Source: Trichostrongylus colubriformis
Lineage: Eukaryota > Nematoda > Chromadorea > Rhabditida > Trichostrongylidae
DNA length: 64,000 nt
Direction of reading: 5' to 3'
Assembly (NCBI GenBank): GCA_963978905.1
Contig: OZ022259.1
Location: 33,848,343 to 33,912,342, forward strand
Shown: in pieces, positions 21,437-32,201 of the stretch
Layout: every line of letters begins with the position of its first letter
Numbering within the stretch: the first letter of the stretch is position 1
Position numbers and translations under genes: made by a program
The notes under the pieces: model-generated
Told to the model about the DNA's origin: nothing
Database searches by the model: none
What the model saw: the letters and a program-made list of their open reading frames with translations, nothing else

Positions 21437-21930
21437 ATGTCGCGGGACCCGCTAAGAATGGATTTGATTGAATTAATAGAACTGGAACCGAGCATATGGG
21501 ACCTTGCCTCAGATGAGTACAGGATGGTGGACAGAAAAAAAATGCGTGGTCTCGTGTACTTAAAGGCATGGAAAGTCGAGGGCATTGCTGCACTAGTGGG
21601 TTCCATCCATGTGTGCTCACCAGCAAGGAAATAGAAAATCACGTCAAAAATTTTAGTGGGTGTCAAATTTTAGTGTGTGTCAAATTAGTGTGTTTATGTT
21701 TATGTTTATGTTTATGTTTATGTTTATGTTTATGTTTATTAGTATTTAGTGTGTCAAATTTTAATTTTTACAGATACCGTCCAAATGATCAAATCCGCTT
21801 CTGAAGCCGTCAAAGCCTCGGCGCAAGGTCTCCTTGAAGGGGATAAGAAGGAGGACAAATATTCAAGCTTCGGTGTGCAAATCTATGATACTACAATGCC
21901 TATAACATTACGGCGCTGTATTATATAAAT
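21437..21930 (+). pseudogene. MADF-like accessory protein of the Harbinger element
   Basis: The plus frame starts ATG at 21437 and reads MDLIELIELEPSIWDLASDE then YRMVDRKK, the start of a MADF domain (family pattern LI.LV...P.LWD....Y). The domain should go on as a (K/R)..AW motif. That is present as NAWSRVLKGME, but in the next frame, because the A run at 21535-21542 has eight bases where six or nine would keep frame. A later stretch after a TTTTTACAG acceptor (about 21774-21925) reads VQMIKSASEAVKASAQGLLE and KYSSFGVQIYDTTM, like the C-terminal part of MADF proteins. The middle exon structure is not resolved; the intron holds a TTTATG microsatellite. Harbinger elements normally carry such a DNA-binding partner for the transposase (MYB/SANT or MADF). 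Damaged or mis-sequenced at one homopolymer. Confidence 0.6.
21685..21738. repeat. TTTATG microsatellite
   Basis: About eight direct repeats of the hexamer TTTATG within the presumed intron of the MADF-like gene, preceded by short TGTGTCAAATT repeats. Confidence 0.9.
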
Positions 21931-22164
21931 ATAGGTACTTGGGTCGGAATGCAGCTGCGCTCCTTGGACTCCGTCACAGCTGATAGTAAAATGCACCTCA
22001 TATCAACGGTTCTTTTGACAGACTCATCTGTATGTCTCAATATCGATGATGCCCCTAGCGGACCAATAATGAGGTAAGAACTTTTGAAGAGTGTCATGAA
22101 ATTCCTTAGGAGATGTTGGTGGATACGCAGCTCGAATTTTAAAGAACTTCAAGTGAGCTCACAT

Positions 22165-23697
22165 TTAGCGTGGAGGGCCGTATAGATCGTCGTAGTAGGC
22201 CCTTATTTTTTCCCTAGCGTCCACTGCTGACTCACTTCCCCTTCCCACATCGGCTTCCTCCAGTGGGGCCAATTCTTGGACCACAGCTGGGAACCTTTCC
22301 ACGCCTTCCAGTGCGTTCTGTCTTCTTGCTAGCTGGTTGTGCAACACATGAAACATCAGCTTCATGAAACGTTCTTCATATCGGTTCTATAAATAGCTAA
22401 AGCCTACCAGTAGAGAAGTCACCAATTTCGTGACGTGGTCTGGTTCCAGCTGTATGGTGTTTTGGAGGATGGCGAATCGTCGACATAGGATACCAAATGT
22501 TGATTCAACCATCCTCCGAGCACTAAAGTAAGTGCGATAAAACCCGCTACGACAAGGCGAAATCAATGGTCCTTACCCGCTATGTTTGGCATTAAATCTG
22601 CGCTTACTACCCGTATCCGCAGCTGCCTGCGAATACGGTCGAACATAGCGGTGCCCCTGTCCAAAACCACAGTCTACCAAGATGTGGTATTGGACCGGTC
22701 CGACGTTCCCCAATAGCCGAGTGGGGGGGAAGATATCGTCTCTTCGTTCGAAGAAACGCTGAAGTAGAAAAATCTCACTAAGAGAACCATTTCTCTGTAA
22801 GTCTCGACCCACCTTTATGTTGGAGTTCATGAAAACTCCAGCATCTCCTACTCGCCCTGGTGCTCCGAGGTCGAACGCCAGAATGCGATAGTCGCAATCT
22901 ACCAGGGCGAGTAGGATGATGGAGAAACTCCTTTTATAATTGAAATAGAGGCTTCCGGAGCCAGCTGGTCTCTGCAATTCATGCTGATGTGAACATGAAA
23001 AAGCTCACGGCAACAAAGCTATCCCTACCCGGATATTTATGTGCTTTCCATCAAGAAAGCCCACGGCCCGGGGATAGTCGTAGCGTTGTTGCGTCCTCCG
23101 GGCAACTTCCTCCAAGTCCCTCTGCGTGAAGGGCGGAAACGCCTCGTTGAAAAGCCCTAGGGCGCATAGTAATTGATGCTCCAATGATAAATAGATTTCA
23201 CCCGTATACCCGTCATTCAATTACTCACTGTTCGTAATGGCGTCCGCCACCTCGTAGACAATCTTACTGATTGTCGACTTCCCGCAGTGGGCTTCTTCCG
23301 CCAAGGCCCCAAAAGCGTAGCCGTGGCCGACATATCTAGGTCGTAGTATGTACAAAACGACTACAACATAGTCCCTCTCAAATACTTAGTACCTTAAAAA
23401 AATGAAAAGTCGCTGACGTCCCCCTATGGGAGAGGCATGATTGACGGGGTGGAGCAGCGACCCACCCAGGCGTTCGTACAGCTGCTCGAACTCCGATGGG
23501 GATAACCTCGTGTAGTGTGTAAAATTTTGGGGATTACACACAGCGAGGTATTCATCGAAGGTTCGCAGCCGGGCGTCGAGGAAAGGTATGTGCTCTGATC
23601 GCACATACTCCCGACGACGCTGTTCGCGGTGGGCCTCATATGCCTGCTCCAACCCCTCCAGCGCTTCCAGCACTTCAGAAATCCTACGTGCGGCCAT
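22165..23697 (-). CDS. PIF/Harbinger transposase, seven exons, one frameshift
   Basis: Exons on the minus strand: 23697-23393, 23335-23229, 23156-23029, 22971-22813, 22758-22577, 22523-22423 and 22359-22165. All introns are short (57, 72, 57, 54, 53 and 63 nt), start GT and end AG, and keep phase. The product would be about 391 residues, normal for a HARBI1-like nuclease. Key blocks: HTH-like GYAFGALAEEAHCGKSTISK; AVGFLDGKHINI with the first acidic residue; SGSLYFNYKRSFSIILLALV and LGAPGRVGDAGVF; YHILVDCGFGQGHRYVRPYS with the second Asp; ARRMVES with the final Glu; LMFHVLHN near the end. One extra A in an AAA run (complement of 22500-22502), just after the catalytic Glu codon, shifts the frame. 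Removing it restores frame to the end, so this is a nearly intact gene or carries a sequencing error. The fourth intron (22759-22812) is also open in frame and might be retained. Confidence 0.82.
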
Positions 23698-23705
23698 TTG
23701 CTCAA

Positions 23706-24832
23706 CTGAAATAGGTATAGCTGTAGCTGAAATTTACTTTGGTAATTTTGTTTTGTTTTTCAGATAGCTCGTCGGACGAAAATTCAGCGTTGTTTGCAGG
23801 TGTGAAATGTGATCTATATTCTGGATTTCTGTTCTTGTTTTTGTTGCATCGCAATGTGAAATTATTAGGATGAGTTATTGGTCTCTGGACGGTTTGAAAC
23901 CGCGCGACACTGTGGCGAAGTGAACTAGTTTGGAGTCTTTGTTTGAGTGAACTCAGAAGAGCTTTTTATGGTTATTTCAACGGTACAACGCGCTTCCTTT
24001 TTGCTAACTCGTCACAGAGTTATGGTTTCTTTGTCCGAGCCGATCGACTCGACCTAATAGATAATGACGTTACATATGTTAATGTTGATATCAAATAAAA
24101 GATGATGAGCTGTGTTCTCATTTTCTTCAGTTGGGAGAGCTTACATACAGCTTACATACATAAAGAGTTTACTGTCTTTTCTAAGAATTTCTCATACAGA
24201 AGTCAGACATCTTTGAGATCTGTTCAAGATCGTTATTGAAAATTCATCTTAGCACGGGTGTGTTGCAAGAGTTCCGATGATAATTGTGGGGTTAGGACAC
24301 CTATGAGTGGGGTTACTTCACGAGCGGATCGATTTACTACCTATTCATGATCTTGGCTGCGTAGCTGGTCCACTCATGTCACGGATAAGCGTCGAAGAAT
24401 AAAGGCAGATACTCGTAATGGTAAATATGTAACAAAGATGGAAAACTTGTAATTCAAATAATTAAGTTAGGGCATCTTCAACTAGATGCAAATTCTCACT
24501 GAAAGCAGAAACGATCTATGATGGAGAGGGGGGCTAGTCTGTGACAGCTCGTATTACACGTTTTAGTCTCACAAGGATCTTGATTTCGTCGTTATTACTC
24601 TCCACACACACTGCTGACATGAATTCCAGGTACGCTGTTCGGAACACTTGCACGCCACCCAAAGACACACTACAGTGTAACAGCAGACGAAAGTCACAAA
24701 TTGAAACGAAGATCGAGATCACGAAAGAGTGAATGAGAAGGGAAAAACTGTATTTTGAAAGAGCAATGTATGAGATCAATCTGTCCATCAGTGTAGAAAG
24801 TGCTTTGTCTTATCATCCACGTTTGCTGACGA
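23706..24832. other. Internal Harbinger sequence, no gene recognised
   Basis: Region between the transposase start and the right array. Probably 5' untranslated and regulatory sequence. TTTTTTTCAG-like pyrimidine tracts near 23750-23762 may be spurious on this strand. No coding frame stands out. Confidence 0.4.
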
Positions 24833-25380
24833 AGCACTCGATACGTATCTTATCTATTTCCGCATTTCCACAAAAACGCAAAAACGCAAGTTCCGCAAAT
24901 CGATACGTATCTAATCTACTTTCCACAAAAACGCAAAAACGCAAATTCCACAAAAACGCAAAAACGCAAAAACGCAAAAACGCAAATTCCGCAAATCGAT
25001 ACGTATCTAATCTATTTTCCACAAAAACGCAAAAACGCAAATTCCACGATTCCGCATTTCCACAAAAACGCAAAAACGCAAATTCCGCAAATCGATACGT
25101 ATCTTATCCCTTTCCGCATTTCCACAAAAACGCAAAAACGCAAATTCCGCATTTCCACAAAAACGCAAAAACGCAAATTCCACACTCTCCTTTCTCTAAT
25201 CCTCTCGTCTCTTCGTGGCATGGAAATCGATACGTATCTAATGCTTTATCCGCATTTCCACAAAAACGCAAAAACGCAAAAACGCAAAAACGCAAAAACG
25301 CAAATCGATACGTATCTATTCTTCTTTCCACAAAAACGCAAAAACGCAAAAACGCAAATTCCAAAACTATGAACGCTGCC
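24833..25380 (-). repeat. Right subterminal array of the Harbinger element
   Basis: About 540 bp of AAAAACGC repeats in blocks, each block ending in a TTCCACAAAAACGC or TTCCGCAAATCGAT junction. Six copies of CGATACGTATCT start at 24839, 24901, 24997, 25093, 25228 and 25306. The regular mix gives long spurious open frames on both strands (for example 235 codons at 24733-25440). Confidence 0.9.
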
Positions 25381-25383
25381 TTA

Positions 25384-25799
25384 GTCCTAAAACTTTCACT
25401 GCACTTCATTTTCATTTCCCGTTTTCACCGAAGTGGTTGAAGAAATACGCGTATGGTAAGTCAGTTTCAAACAAAACCGGTAAAGTGATCTAGGCAAAGA
25501 ATATTTAGTATCACCTGTTATGCACAAAGTTCTTCCAATTTACATCTATATGATTCAGATTACTTCATAATTTAAATTAATAATTTAATGCTATCTTAAA
25601 ACATGTCTGCCTCCCTTCTCTTACTGATGAGCACAGGGGAGGTTATTTTTGAGTTTGACCTCCGTCTAAGGGCCCGTGCGAAACGGAAGTTGAACGACTT
25701 CCTTGTTTTTCCCCCCTCAAATCTCTTAAACAAAGTCTTTGTTGTTAATAATCATTTATTTCTTTACATTGATAATCATGATACAACCTATATTTGTTA
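25384..25799. other. No gene recognised
   Basis: A/T-rich sequence between the Harbinger element and the dispersed repeat. No features supported. Confidence 0.4.
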
Positions 25800-25954
25800 T
25801 AGCAAGGCAAGCGATTCACTCGGAATCATTTTCTAATGCGGTACTGGCAGCAACATTGGGTATCGACCGCTAGACTATGTAGAATTCCAAATAATGAGGC
25901 ATGTTTACAAAAACGATAAACATCGATAATCAGGATATGGATCTGCCATCAATG

Positions 25955-26841
25955 GGGGAATGGTAAACGGACAAATGTGCGGAGGTCCTCACTAACGCAA
26001 CGCGTGAGCTTGCGTCGCGGTTCGTCGTCGGTGGGCACAGGCTTTCTCTCGTTTCGTCGCTCCGTCTGCGCACTCCGCGTAAGAGAGAGCACGTGACGAG
26101 ATACTCGCAGAGTGTACTACGCATGATTGGTAGGAGAGCCAACGTTACTCTTACTCGATAGTCCGACGAGAGAGACGGAGGATACTGTGGGGCAGCCATT
26201 GCGATTGGGGTTCCAAATCGCCAATTTAGTAATTGCGAAGGCTTCTGTTCCCATTGTTGTAGGGTCGGCGCGCTTTAATGGCGAATGTAGAGTTGCTTCC
26301 GTCTCACCGATACTAGCTCAACAACGATATTTGGCGACACCCCATATTAGCCCCCACGTCGGGACTTCCTTCCCTCGCAGGCTTAGGTTAAAATATACAC
26401 TTGAGTATACATTCTGTGGTGACAAGTGTCGCTTTCTTCTCACCGATGTCATAAACTCAACAACGATATTTGGCGACGGCCCATATTAACCCCACGCCGG
26501 GGCTTCCTTCCCTTGCAGGCTTAGGTAAAAATATACACTTCAGTATACATTCTGTGATGACAAGTGTCACTTTTTTCTCACCGATGTCATAAACACAACA
26601 ACGATATATGGCGACGACCCATATATGCCCCCACGTCTTGGCTCGCCGCTTCAGCGGCGAGTTAGGAGTCACTCTTTTACACACACCTTAGTAGTCGAAG
26701 ATCTCTATGCTGCTCACGAAGAGCCTTGCCCGATAGCCCCTCATAAGCATGCCAGCGCGCGCCATGATGGAGGCCGCGACGCGCGTGCTCATGCGTCGCG
26801 GCAGTGAGTACCGCCGCGCATTTGTCCGTTTACCGACACTC
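25955..26841. mobile_element. TIR element with 10-bp target duplication (MULE-like)
   Basis: 887 bp, flanked by the direct repeat GCCATCAATG at 25945-25954 and 26842-26851. The ends are inverted repeats sharing GGTAAACGGACAAATG and the CGCGACGC-rich stretch that follows, with diverged outermost bases. It is inserted in the dispersed repeat, whose undisturbed copy at 16340-16370 shows the empty site. Duplication length suggests a Mutator-like element; no transposase is present. Confidence 0.75.
26300..26650 (+). repeat. Tandem repeat of ~137 bp, 2.5 copies
   Basis: CACCGAT starts copies at 26305, 26441 and 26579. Each holds CTCAACAACGATAT, TGGCGAC, CTTCCTTCCC, GCAGGCTTAGG and AGTATACATTCTGTG. 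It forms the core of the 25955-26841 element. Confidence 0.85.
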
Positions 26842-26960
26842 GCCATCAATGTGTAGGAACTGCATAGATATTGAGCAAGTGGAGGAACTGTTACCAGTCG
26901 ATGCAATCAAATACAGAATTATCGAGCTCCAAACTATCTTAACTCCCAATAATGACCTAA

Positions 26961-27207
26961 ACGAGTTGGCTTGCGCACACTGCTGTGCGCGATTCATGTC
27001 GATAACTTGCAAAATGGATCCGATGCAAAGCAATTGAAGTGTATTAATACCGAAATTCTTTTTTATCACGCCATCTTCTCTGCTTTTTTCCAGTTCAATA
27101 CCCCATATTTCACTCAATTCCATACACAATTGTGGTCGTGCCGATCAAACCCATTTCGCACAGCATCGCCATGAATCGCGCGCAGTAGTGTGCGCCCGCC
27201 AACTGGT
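26961..27207 (+). mobile_element. MITE with GCGCACAC terminal repeats, copy B
   Basis: Left end GAGTTGGCTTGCGCACACTG, right end in reverse ACCAGTTGGCGGGCGCACAC. The interior (ATGTCGATAACTTGCAAAATGG, AATACCGAAATTCTTTTTT) matches copy C at 32202-32459. The left TA flank is lost. Confidence 0.75.
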
Positions 27208-27654
27208 TTTCTATAATTGAGGAGCGGGATTAGCAGAGCCCTACTCTCCGTGGCTCTCTAGAATGAAAGTGCATTGAAACGCATGGAGCGAGATAGCACT
27301 GACTACAGTAGCTATGACTCCGTTTCATCGGTACGGATTTGCGATGAAATTGACATAATGATTCCATCTTTGAATGCACATGCACTGAAACGAAGACTGA
27401 CAAGTGCTATAACACGATAATGCATGAGTAGCAACTTGCAAAAAGCAATAGCACCTCATGGAACTGACCTCTGAACCAGTATCAATTAAAGTCCAATTTC
27501 CAAACACTCTTTGAAACTCTTCGTTGAAGAGTGGCCTTAGCATTACGCCATGCAAAGCACTGAATGGCTAAGACCGAACAGTTTTCTCTGATATTATGAC
27601 ATCCCCTGTATTGAGAAAGGCTCCCACCAGAGAAACTTATGGCACAAACACAAC
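27208..27654. other. No gene recognised
   Basis: No coding, repeat or RNA feature that I can support. Confidence 0.4.
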
Positions 27655-28020
27655 TATTTACTACAAAGATGCTGAGTTATGGGCAAAAGCTTCGGTGACG
27701 GGACTCAAACCCGCACTTCATCCTTTAACTCAGCTTCTGAATAGTATTCACCGTAGCTGAATTCACCACAGCTTATCAGCACTCACACGTATAACGTGTT
27801 GAGCCGGTTGGCCAATATCGGCACTGAACCGTGAAGCCGAAAGCTTTAGTATTGATTTTGATATTTTTGGTTTTTGATAGCTGCTGTTCAGGATGAAGTG
27901 CGGGTTCGAGTCCCGTCCGACACCGAAGCTTTTGCCCATAACTCAGCATCTTTGTGGTAACTTTCGCATCGCAAGCTGCGGCGATAAACAGCAGTTATCG
28001 AAAATCAAAAATATCACAAC
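27655..28020. mobile_element. tRNA-derived palindromic repeat, copy 1
   Basis: Outer inverted repeats CAAAGATGCTGAGTTATGGG and its complement (27664 and 27935-27955) enclose two half tRNA-like pieces in opposite orientation. Each has a T-arm with GCGGGTTCGAGTCCCGT or its reverse, and CACCGAAGC. Beyond the right arm comes TAACTTTCGCATCGCAAGCT, GCGGCGATA and AACAGCAGTTATC, shared with copy 2 at 41776-42005. The anticodon part is lost. Confidence 0.7.
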
Positions 28021-30180
28021 TATTCATTCATTTATTGCACGCATAAATGCTCTTTAACAACTGTATGCGAAGTGAGCATGACCACATCCTAAACACATGA
28101 GGGCAGTGCGCTCTGTAGTCAAACCAGGGAGTGGATAGAAAGAGGTTAAATAGCGTTTCAAAGGTATACATATAAAGACAGTGACCACTACAAAAATTAT
28201 CGAGTAACTGAGCTCGTTTCGAGCGTTTCAAAATTCTCAACGTGCTCCATGAGCAATTTGCTTACGCGAATAGGGCTAAGGAAATTGCTACTTCAAGACA
28301 GAAACATAGTAGTCGGGAACTGAATTTCTGGATGTCAGACATTCCTTACTCCTGGAGCTGACGGATCCCAGATATTCATTACCCTTGACAATTCAGCTTC
28401 AAATCGGCCAATATTTATCGTTCTGCTCGATCCAGTGGTCATATAAATCCGGTTAGATGTGTTGGAAAGTAATCTGAATCATACCTTCTGGTTGACTCTC
28501 TACAGTAGCTGTTACTTTGGACCAACACTTCGATTACAACAGCGAAATCAAAGTTAAGAAACAAATAAGAAAAGTATCATGTAAGGAAAATTCATATAAT
28601 GAAAGACAAAACATATCGCGATGCTTCCTCCACCAATCGAGCGAAAATGGGTAGCTCTGAAATGCAGACTAACTCACGCTGCTGGATATCGAATTTTCAT
28701 TCTTCGAGTAGTTACAGAAGTCTTGAATGTCAAGAATAGTTAAAAAACTCACTTTCCTTGAGTTGTTCTTAAAGTTGCTCCTGTTCTTAAAGTTGATACT
28801 TTGAGCTTCGACGATCTGGAGCCGCCTAAGCCTACAGAATTGAACACCTTGGCTGTCGCTTTTTCGATACATCAAAATTTTGATGAAGGTTCCAAATTCG
28901 AGAGCCATATTTTAGAATTGGTATTCAAAAGGCTTGCCAAGTTTTACTAGTGTAGGAAAATCGAACAAAGTTTCATTGCAACAATGTTTCTGGACAACAT
29001 AAATAGAACTTCACATACATTTTGTACAGCCACACGTATGTGCTCCTCGAAATCCAGCTCACTGTTCATACAAAATCCAAGGTCTCGCATATTTTCTGAA
29101 ATATGCAGTACCATCAAAATTCAGAGTCATTGAACGTGTATGGGACTGTTGGCTTTTCCTGGTTAGAGCATCGATGCCATGCTGATATTGACTGGTATTT
29201 CCCAGGCTGTAGCCCGTACTGTCATATTATTAATGGAACAGCTTGAAGTCTCGTGGATACACTCATGAGTACCTTCAGTGTATGTCCCATATATCTTTGC
29301 ATTATCAGTGTACGTCTGTTCTTCAACAGTTAAAGTACTTTTGGAAGCAGAGGAGTTCCGACTTCTGCCAGGGTGTTGGAACAAGGGTCAAATTTATTAA
29401 ATTCTCATCTAGGCAACACACCTCGCCATGTTCTCTTCATTGGTGGTCAAGTGGAAAGCAGATGCAACTGCAGGAAATTTCTCAGCCAGATATCTTAGGT
29501 GATAGCCATGATTCAGTTATAAAAACCATCGGGATTACGTGTGTCAAGAAAATATTGCACGCAATGGATTTGGTTGTTCAGACTTCTGGCATCAAAAAGA
29601 GAACAACCGCCAAGGGGTGCTCTGTGACAATTTAGGAGCTCGTAATAGCACCTTAACTCGCCTCGGTAGGCCTCCCAAACATGGCTATTAAAATGTTTAT
29701 TGCGTGCTTGGCATTCTTGCCAAAGCTGGAACTTTTGAGTACGCTCTGCAGAACTCGAACTCTTACGCACAAATACATTGAAGAAACGGGAGTTACGTAA
29801 GCGGAGGCTATTGCGAGTGCAGAATTCAATGATTTTTGAATCCTAAAATAATAGCATAACTACAAGTATACTCTGAAAATTTGAAGTGGCTATATTCAAG
29901 TCAGCTATGAAGAGGATCACCTTGCTTCCTTTTCGTTGTCCGCTCATATTTTCGGAGCGAAGATTTCTGATGAAGCAGTAATTTTCCATATCATTTACAT
30001 CCAATCTTCATGCGCTGTGCTTCACGCAGTTTGAATTAGGGAGGGAGCAGCAGCTATCTTTGCCATACTAAATTGAGATGATTGGATTTGCCGTGAAAAC
30101 GCTATCGTTTGAAAGCAACTCACCCTTGTTTACTATGACAACATCACAGCCATCGTTATTATCATCACAAAATATTTCAG
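28021..30180. other. No gene recognised
   Basis: Unique-looking A/T-rich sequence. Open frames up to 130 codons (29243-29635 plus) carry no recognisable motif, and I see no repeats shared with the rest of the window. Confidence 0.35.
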
Positions 30181-30184
30181 TACA

Positions 30185-30960
30185 CAATATTTTTGATCTT
30201 AAGGGTAGGTGATAGGACTCTCACGGAACCTGCATTCTGAGCTCTTCACAAAGCAACATACAACTGTTCATGAGAGAAAACGTCGTCAGGAAGATGCACA
30301 TCAACTTTGAATGATGTCTGACCCTTAGCCTTGTTGACAGTGATGGCGAAAGCAAAGCGAATCGGAAATTGACGCCTTCAAAGTAGGAAGGGCAGCCTTT
30401 TTTCCGTGTGGATGCAAGGATTACGAACGAATTGGTTTTTCCGCTTCCAGTGGCTAATCGACATCCAAGAACGAATGGACCGCGCTGTTCGACAATCAGT
30501 CTGGTTCGTCACATAGCCCTTTTGTCACGTCTGGATTCCTCAGTCGCATGACCATGCATCCTTTTTTCAACTTAAGCTCGTGCGGCAGCATTCTACTGGG
30601 TTGTAGTTTATTGAGGTGCTCCTCTACTGGATAAATGAATGCGTCACCGGGGTCGATTTTCCACCTTGTCAGCACGTATACACTTTCAGCACTAATCGAA
30701 AGTTGTCGGGCATTCTTTGCAGAGCCAAGCCATTCATATGCACCACGTGAATGTTTCTGGGAACGAGAATCGCTCTCCCGGCACGATCTGTATTATCGGT
30801 AACTTCTATGGTTCTTCCGTAGATGTCGCTTGTAATATCACCCGTGCTATAGAGAGTGGATGGCAGTTCAATATGACCATTATCGTCTGCTTGATAACCA
30901 GTTTGAAGCAATATTTTGGCCCAATCTCCATTATCTGATGTAGCTCTCATGTTGTTCTGA
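30185..30960 (-). pseudogene. Helitron helicase (PIF1-type), C-terminal part
   Basis: The minus strand reads NMRATSDNGDWAKILL and ILVPRNIHVVHMNGLALQRM, then YPVEEHLNKLQPSRMLPHEL with KLKKGCMVMRLRNPD and GLCDEPD, a decayed middle, and finally [28 protein letters not shown], a stop, RAQNAGSVRVLSP and KNIVY. These are the last motifs of the PIF1-like helicase fused to Rep in Helitrons (the LKKG.VMLLRN block, motif VI QG.TF..VG, and the final LYVALSRAR). Several stops and frame changes; not functional. Confidence 0.8.
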
Positions 30961-31423
30961 AGACGGTAGGTGACTAAATGCTCCCATAGATGTGAATTCT
31001 TGACAAATGCATTCTCCGAATCTTGTTAACTCCCATTCCCTGCTGTGTACATTCTTCCTATCTGCCGTCTCTGCCTTTTTCTCCTGGACCACCTTGTTTG
31101 TTGTTGAATGCGGAATACTAAGGCAGGTAAATATAAAGTAGCGTTCGAGCATCAATTTCCCCTTTGGGTGCATGCCTAACTGCATACATACACTGCATGT
31201 TCCGCGTTCAACCTAAAATACGCTGTAGGAGTAGTGTCGCGTTTGGCTGCTAACGAAGTGCTTCTTCTCCTTGACCCCTCCGAAAAGTCACGTTCTCATG
31301 CTCCGGCAGATAAACCTGCGGTCTGTAAACGGTGTCCGATTTGGTTTGTAGATCACGAAGGGATCGATCTAATCGATCTGCCTATCTCACAAGCTCGTTG
31401 TTCTTACAAAGTGTAAAGCTGCC
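30961..31423. other. Probable Helitron interior, unassigned
   Basis: Lies between two Helitron protein fragments on the minus strand. An 84-codon minus frame (31185-30931) shows no motif that I recognise. Confidence 0.35.
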
Positions 31424-31810
31424 CTATACGGACCTTTTTACAAATATTTGTGCATATACTTCACTGCCTGAACCATTGCACAGATCTCCGCACTTGGCCT
31501 TATTAGCGAATCTAGGTACCGATCGTATAGTATACCACAATCCGTTATCAGGTGCTGTAGCGCCAGACACGACTGTTCTACCATCATTCGTGCGTCTATA
31601 GTCGGGATAGCCATCACCGTCAATGTTTGTGGTTTTTCTGAACTGTTTAGGAAACCTTTTTGAACACCGGGCGTCCACGATGCATCGTACACTCAGGTTT
31701 TCTGGACCACATGTTCTATGCATCATGCAAGTCGTAACTACATGATGTTGTCGTGGTTCCGATAGTGGATCAGGAATAACTGCCTGCACAATGGGATCAA
31801 TTTCGACCAC
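31424..31810 (-). pseudogene. Helitron Rep-helicase linker fragment
   Basis: A 128-codon minus frame with HVVTTCMMHRTCGPENLSVR, VDARCSKRFPKQFRKTTNI and DGDGYPDYRRTNDGRTV. This matches the Cys-containing segment (C..H..CG....C.....CSK.FPK.F...T....DGYP.YRR) that in Helitron proteins precedes the helicase. Here it lies downstream of the Walker-motif fragment, so order is broken. Confidence 0.75.
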
Positions 31811-31992
31811 ACTTCTCGATTTATACTCCTCAGCGAGTGTTAGTAGAATGTGAAGATGGGGAAAAAGAGAATAAGTCTTTCAAAAAAACATTGATGTTAA
31901 TGTGTAAATTAAGTGGCTCGCTTCGCCTCCAAAACTAAGACGAACCACTGTGTCTTCATAAACACCGCAGGCTCATCAGTGGGTTGGTGCTG

Positions 31993-32201
31993 ATGAAAAC
32001 AATTAAGTAGTTAAAAGTTAGCAAAGACGTCAAAATAAAAAAGGGAATACCAGTAGAAAAACAAAAAACAAGTGACAGAAAACGAAAACAAAAAAAAACA
32101 AAAAACCAGTGAAAGATCACTAAGAAACCAATAGAATAAACTGAAATAGCGTACCTGTGCATTGATCTATATAGTCCACAAAATAAACTGATATACAAAT
32201 A
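31993..32201. repeat. 210-bp direct repeat, copy 1
   Basis: TGCTGATGAAAACAATTAAG to AACTGATATACAAAT, nearly identical to 33396-33613. Both contain an A-rich AAAACAAAAAA tract. The repeat touches the MITE at 32202. Confidence 0.85.

Larger units (their letters stand above)
18582..25380 (-). mobile_element. Complete PIF/Harbinger transposon, 6.8 kb
   Basis: The first 55 bases (18582-18636) and the last 55 (25326-25380) are perfect inverted repeats beginning GGCAGCGTTCATAGTTTTGG. TTA flanks both ends (18579-18581, 25381-25383), the TWA target duplication of PIF/Harbinger. Inside are the two genes expected for an autonomous element: a DDE transposase on the minus strand (22165-23697) and a MADF-like DNA-binding protein on the plus strand (about 21437-21930), convergent with each other. 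Each end carries a long subterminal array of TTTTTGCG units with palindromic CGATACGTATC sites. Perfect TIRs point to recent movement. I derived the ends from the sequence; family assignment rests on the transposase, target site and two-gene layout. Confidence 0.87.
25800..26954 (+). repeat. Dispersed repeat, copy 2, interrupted
   Basis: The two halves (25800-25954 and 26842-26954) line up with copy 1 at 16205-16440: GCAAGCGATTCACTC, GGGTATCGACCGCTAGAC, GGCATGTTTACAAAAACG, then GATGCAATCAAATACAG. The gap between them is exactly the insertion at 25955-26841. Confidence 0.7.

Noticed and set aside
22387..22407. 21-nt intron in the Harbinger transposase
   Set aside because: Too short to splice. 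A 63-nt intron (22360-22422) with GT-AG borders keeps frame and gives a better match to the family.
24839..25317. Regularly spaced repeats resembling a CRISPR array
   Set aside because: Unit sizes are short and irregular, spacers are repeats too, and the DNA is from an animal genome; it is the subterminal region of a transposon.
24733..25440. 235-codon open frame, and reverse frames, in the AAAAACGC array
   Set aside because: Repeated KRKNA or LRFCVFV words come from the array itself; no start context or conserved domain.
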